Made by a program: the position numbers and the translations under genes. From Euzebyaceae bacterium (lineage in GTDB: Bacteria; Actinomycetota; Nitriliruptoria; Euzebyales; Egibacteraceae), in NCBI GenBank assembly GCA_013696915.1, contig JACCXR010000442.1, positions 1 to 7,790 on the forward strand: 7,790 nucleotides of DNA, read 5' to 3'. The notes under the pieces were generated by a model. That model saw only the letters and a list, made by a program, of their open reading frames with translations. It was not told the DNA's origin and ran no database searches. This document shows, in pieces, positions 5,827 to 7,790 of the stretch (its first letter is position 1; every line of letters begins with the position of its first letter).

Positions 5827-6525
5827 ATGTCACAGCAGTCCGTCATGCCAGCGCCCGGCGCGGCCGCCGAGCGCGCTCCGCGCACCACCGTGAGGAGCCG
5901 CATGACGCTGCTCTTCGCCGTGATCGTTCTGACGAGCGTCGCCGGGCTCGCGGTGGGCCTGTGGTACCCCGCGCCCGACGCCGGCGACCGGTACACCTAC
6001 GCCGGCGTCCAGCCCATCCGGGACTTCTGGTGGGCCTGGCACGTCTTCGCCGGAGTGAATCTCGTCGTCGGCGTCACCGCCCTCGCGCTCGCGGGGCTGC
6101 GACTCGTCCCGTCGCGCGGGGCCGTCTGGGGCACCGTCGGGGCGAGCATGATGTGGCTCGGCGCCGGCCTCTACGGCGTCGGCCTCGGAGGGTTGGCGAC
6201 GGCCTACCACTACGCCACCTCGCCCGTCCTCGACCGTGCGAGCGGCATGGCGCTCGTCGAGGCCCTCGGCACCGACTTCGCGCGGCTCTACGGCATCGTG
6301 CTGCCGGGCGCGCTGCTCGTCGCCCTGGGGACGGTCGCCCTCTCCGTGGCGCTGTGGCGCGCCCGGACCGTCCCCCGCTGGGTGCCGATCGTCGCCGGGA
6401 TCAGCATCCTCGCGACGCTTGTCGTGGAGACCAGCGGCCCAGCCGGACTCCTCGCAGAGGGACCGGTCGCAATCTCCTCAGTGGCGATCGGCTGGCATGC
6501 GTGGCGCACCAGCGCGCGTGCGTGA
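5827..6525 (+). CDS. Six-helix integral membrane protein of unknown function
   Basis: This 232-residue protein has a short polar N-terminus (1-25, with RTTVRSR before the first helix) and hydrophobic segments at about 27-47, 70-93, 99-121, 155-177, 184-202 and 206-224. The loop after helix 1 (48-69) carries WYPAPDAG, RYTYAG and RDFWW, an aromatic-rich stretch likely outside the membrane. I see no transporter, enzyme or binding motif, and I do not recognise the family. The ATG follows GGGAGGC (5816-5822) by four bases, a strong ribosome-binding site. It is divergent from the kinase and shares its regulatory region, so it may be a target or accessory of that system. Confidence 0.8.
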   Translation: MSQQSVMPAPGAAAERAPRTTVRSRMTLLFAVIVLTSVAGLAVGLWYPAPDAGDRYTYAGVQPIRDFWWAWHVFAGVNLVVGVTALALAGLRLVPSRGAVWGTVGASMMWLGAGLYGVGLGGLATAYHYATSPVLDRASGMALVEALGTDFARLYGIVLPGALLVALGTVALSVALWRARTVPRWVPIVAGISILATLVVETSGPAGLLAEGPVAISSVAIGWHAWRTSARA

Positions 6526-6851
6526 CGACGATGCGGAGTCGACCAGCGTCGGCGTGTCGCCGTCCTGAGCAGGCAGACCGGCGCGGTGCCCAGCTTGGCC
6601 GGTGCAGGCGTTGCACCACTTCGGTGACCGCATGTCCCCCGCTTTCACCGCTGGATGCCGCGTTCCTGGATACTGGAAAGGCGAAGGTGCCCGCCTTGAC
6701 GGCAGACTGAGCGCGCACCCGGGCGACTGGCGGGCGTTCCGTACTTGCTGGCCATGCCGGCTTGGGTCGGCCCCGCGGCTTACCGGCTGGGTTGAAGGTC
6801 CTTACAGCATCGGGGTTTGACGTGCCGCGGGCTGCGACAGCCAGGCGACAG
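6526..6851. other. Convergent intergenic stretch without an intact gene
   Basis: Between the membrane protein and the RES toxin (stops facing each other) I see only a possible gene scrap at 6624-6710, a small hairpin CGGCG-TGT-CGCCG in about 6550-6563, and direct repeats of the GACAGC type near 6836-6852. There is no strong terminator. Open frames here look like chance. Confidence 0.4.
6624..6710 (+). pseudogene. Possible N-terminal scrap of a wax-ester synthase/diacylglycerol acyltransferase
   Basis: From a GTG at 6624 the frame reads VTACPPLSPLDAAFLDTGKA and stops after 28 codons. L-S-P-L-D-A-A-F-L is the usual opening of bacterial WS/DGAT enzymes, which make storage lipids and are abundant in actinobacteria. 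Nothing downstream continues the family in any frame I read, and the HHxxxDG catalytic motif is absent. It may be a relic or coincidence. Confidence 0.25.
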
Positions 6852-7530
6852 CTAGACGTCGTCGCGGTGACGGGCGCAGTCGGTGATGGCGATGCGTTCG
6901 ACGCTGGCTCCCAGACGGTGCGCAGCCACGAGCGCCCGTGGCCACACCGCCTCATCGTGCAGTGCGACGTCTTCGGTGCCGAGGGCGGTGGTGAGCGCCG
7001 CAGGTCGGCCGTTCCACAGCACGACGTTCTCGCCACCGGGATGCCGGGCCTGAGTGGTAGCGGGCGCCCGTGACCGCCCCCGAAGGCAGGTCGGCCAGGA
7101 TCGCCCGCGCCCAGGTCTGCGTGGACGCGCGGGTGTAGTCGGCGCGATGGCCCAGATCAGCGGGCGCACCGAGCGCGACCGCCCCGCCGGGCCCGAGGTC
7201 CTGCAGCGCCTCGCTGGTTCCGACCAACAGCGCGGCTCGCCAGGCAGGGCACACCGACCACACGGGTGCGCCGCGGAAGGCCTCGGCGAGGGCCACCGAT
7301 AGCGTGTCGCCGCTGTAGTGCACGGTGGGACCGTGCGGATGCTCGCGCGGTCCGTCGGGACCGCCCGGATGAGGGTCGAAGCGACCGACCGGCCCCCACG
7401 AGCGCGGCGCGGTCCCGTCCGGGGTCCGGAGGGGGTCGCGGTGGTAGACGCGAACCCACTGGGCCGGTGGGCGGCCCGTCGCCGTCCGCCCGGCGCGAAG
7501 CGGTCGCGACGGCGAGGGCGCGTCGATCAC
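6852..7530 (-). pseudogene. RES-domain toxin (MbcT/ParT type), interrupted by a one-base frameshift
   Basis: From a GTG at 7530 the protein reads WVRVYHRDPLRTP, GPVGRFDPH, VHYSGDTLSVALAEAFRG and VTGARYHS, then at about 7050 the frame must shift by one extra base to resume ARHPGGENVVLWNG and finish ERIAITDCARHRDDV. Both halves match RES toxins, which degrade NAD+ or transfer ADP-ribose from it. Likely active-site residues are R31, R50, Y72, E83 and S160, all before the break; the HPGGENVV strand comes after it. Without the extra base there would be 225 residues, a normal length. As written, translation continues out of frame and loses the conserved C-terminal strands. The GTG overlaps the antitoxin stop. 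The break lies in a GGCCCGG run, where an indel or a sequencing error are both plausible. Confidence 0.7.
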
Positions 7531-7790
7531 GCTCCGATCGCTCGAGCCGCCGCCACGACGCCACGGACGTTCCCGTCGCACAGCGCCGCCGCCGGGGTGA
7601 GGCCGTCGAGGTCGCGGCTGGGCGTCGTCGCCCAGCGCGACAACGCCACCGGGCTTCCCGGCCAGGCTGCGAGCAGATCAGCGATGCCGGGCAGCACGGG
7701 GTCGGCAGACCCGGCGTCGAACTGCCAGACCGGCAGCAGCCAGCGGCGCCCCTCGCGGATCGCCACGAGTCGCTCCGCACGGATGCGGTT
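7527..7790 (-). CDS. Xre/MbcA/ParS-type antitoxin, C-terminal part (runs off right edge)
   Basis: The frame is open from the window edge to TGA at 7527. It reads RIRAERLVAIREGRRWLLPV, then WQF, IADLLAAWPGSPVALSRWAT and TPSRDLDGLTPAAALCDGNV. This is the toxin-binding domain (DUF2384) of antitoxins paired with RES toxins: x-R-L-L-A-x-R-E-G-R-R-W-x-x-P-x-W-Q-F, then D-G-x-T-P. The start and any N-terminal helix-turn-helix lie outside the window, so GTG 7764-7766 should not be taken as the start. The TGA overlaps the toxin GTG by four bases. Gene order antitoxin-toxin matches MbcA-MbcT. Confidence 0.8.
   Translation of the reverse strand, partial: NRIRAERLVAIREGRRWLLPVWQFDAGSADPVLPGIADLLAAWPGSPVALSRWATTPSRDLDGLTPAAALCDGNVRGVVAAARAIGA

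Noticed and set aside
6770..6820. tRNA-like or attachment-site sequence near the GGTTGAAGGTCC stretch
   Set aside because: No cloverleaf could be built and no matching duplicate was found in the window.
6401..7036. Minus-strand open frame of 211 codons across the end of the membrane-protein gene
   Set aside because: It overlaps two supported genes on either side, lacks a ribosome-binding site and has Ser/Arg/Pro-rich chance composition.

Overview
The window is very GC-rich and its protein families point to Actinomycetota: a multi-pass membrane sensor kinase of the HisKA_3 type, a LuxR/NarL-type response regulator, RES and BrnT-like toxins, and TetR and CopG proteins, many with GTG starts. 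I cannot place it more finely. There are no rRNA, tRNA or CRISPR sequences and no intact transposase.

Left part (1-2060) is accessory and partly decayed. It opens with the N-terminus of a phenylacetate-CoA-ligase-like enzyme leaving the window on the minus strand. After about 400 bases of non-coding sequence with several hairpins comes a minus-strand toxin-antitoxin (TA) pair: a BrnT-like toxin broken by a frameshift, then an intact CopG/RHH antitoxin with a Lys/Ala pentapeptide-repeat tail. Next is a minus-strand ABC permease fragment (NitT/TauT type; start missing, one frameshift). It meets head to head a plus-strand TetR fragment that also lacks its start. The junction near 1865 looks like the scar of a deletion that removed a divergent promoter and the 5' halves of both genes.

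Middle (2158-2978): an apparently intact TA pair on the plus strand, an RHH antitoxin and a DUF5615-like PIN-type toxin, overlapping by GTGA. It is preceded by a 7-4-7 inverted repeat and three direct repeats with an 11-bp period, a likely autorepression operator. A strong hairpin separates it from the convergent two-component operon.

Right-centre (3016-6525): a complete two-component system on the minus strand (kinase then response regulator, overlapping by 13 bp). Divergent to it lies an unrecognised six-helix membrane protein. The 139-bp shared intergenic region holds a perfect 16-bp palindrome and a repeated half-site, a good candidate for the regulator's binding site.

Right end (6526-7790): a mostly empty stretch with a possible scrap of a wax-ester synthase/DGAT start, then a third TA pair on the minus strand. 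The Xre/MbcA/ParS-type antitoxin is cut by the window edge, and the RES-domain toxin is interrupted by a one-base frameshift.

The most striking pattern is three different TA loci in under 8 kb, two of which have a frameshifted toxin beside an antitoxin that reads open, all three with the same GTGA overlap. The frameshifts fall in accessory genes, while the large two-component genes are clean. This suggests real decay, though assembly error is not excluded.
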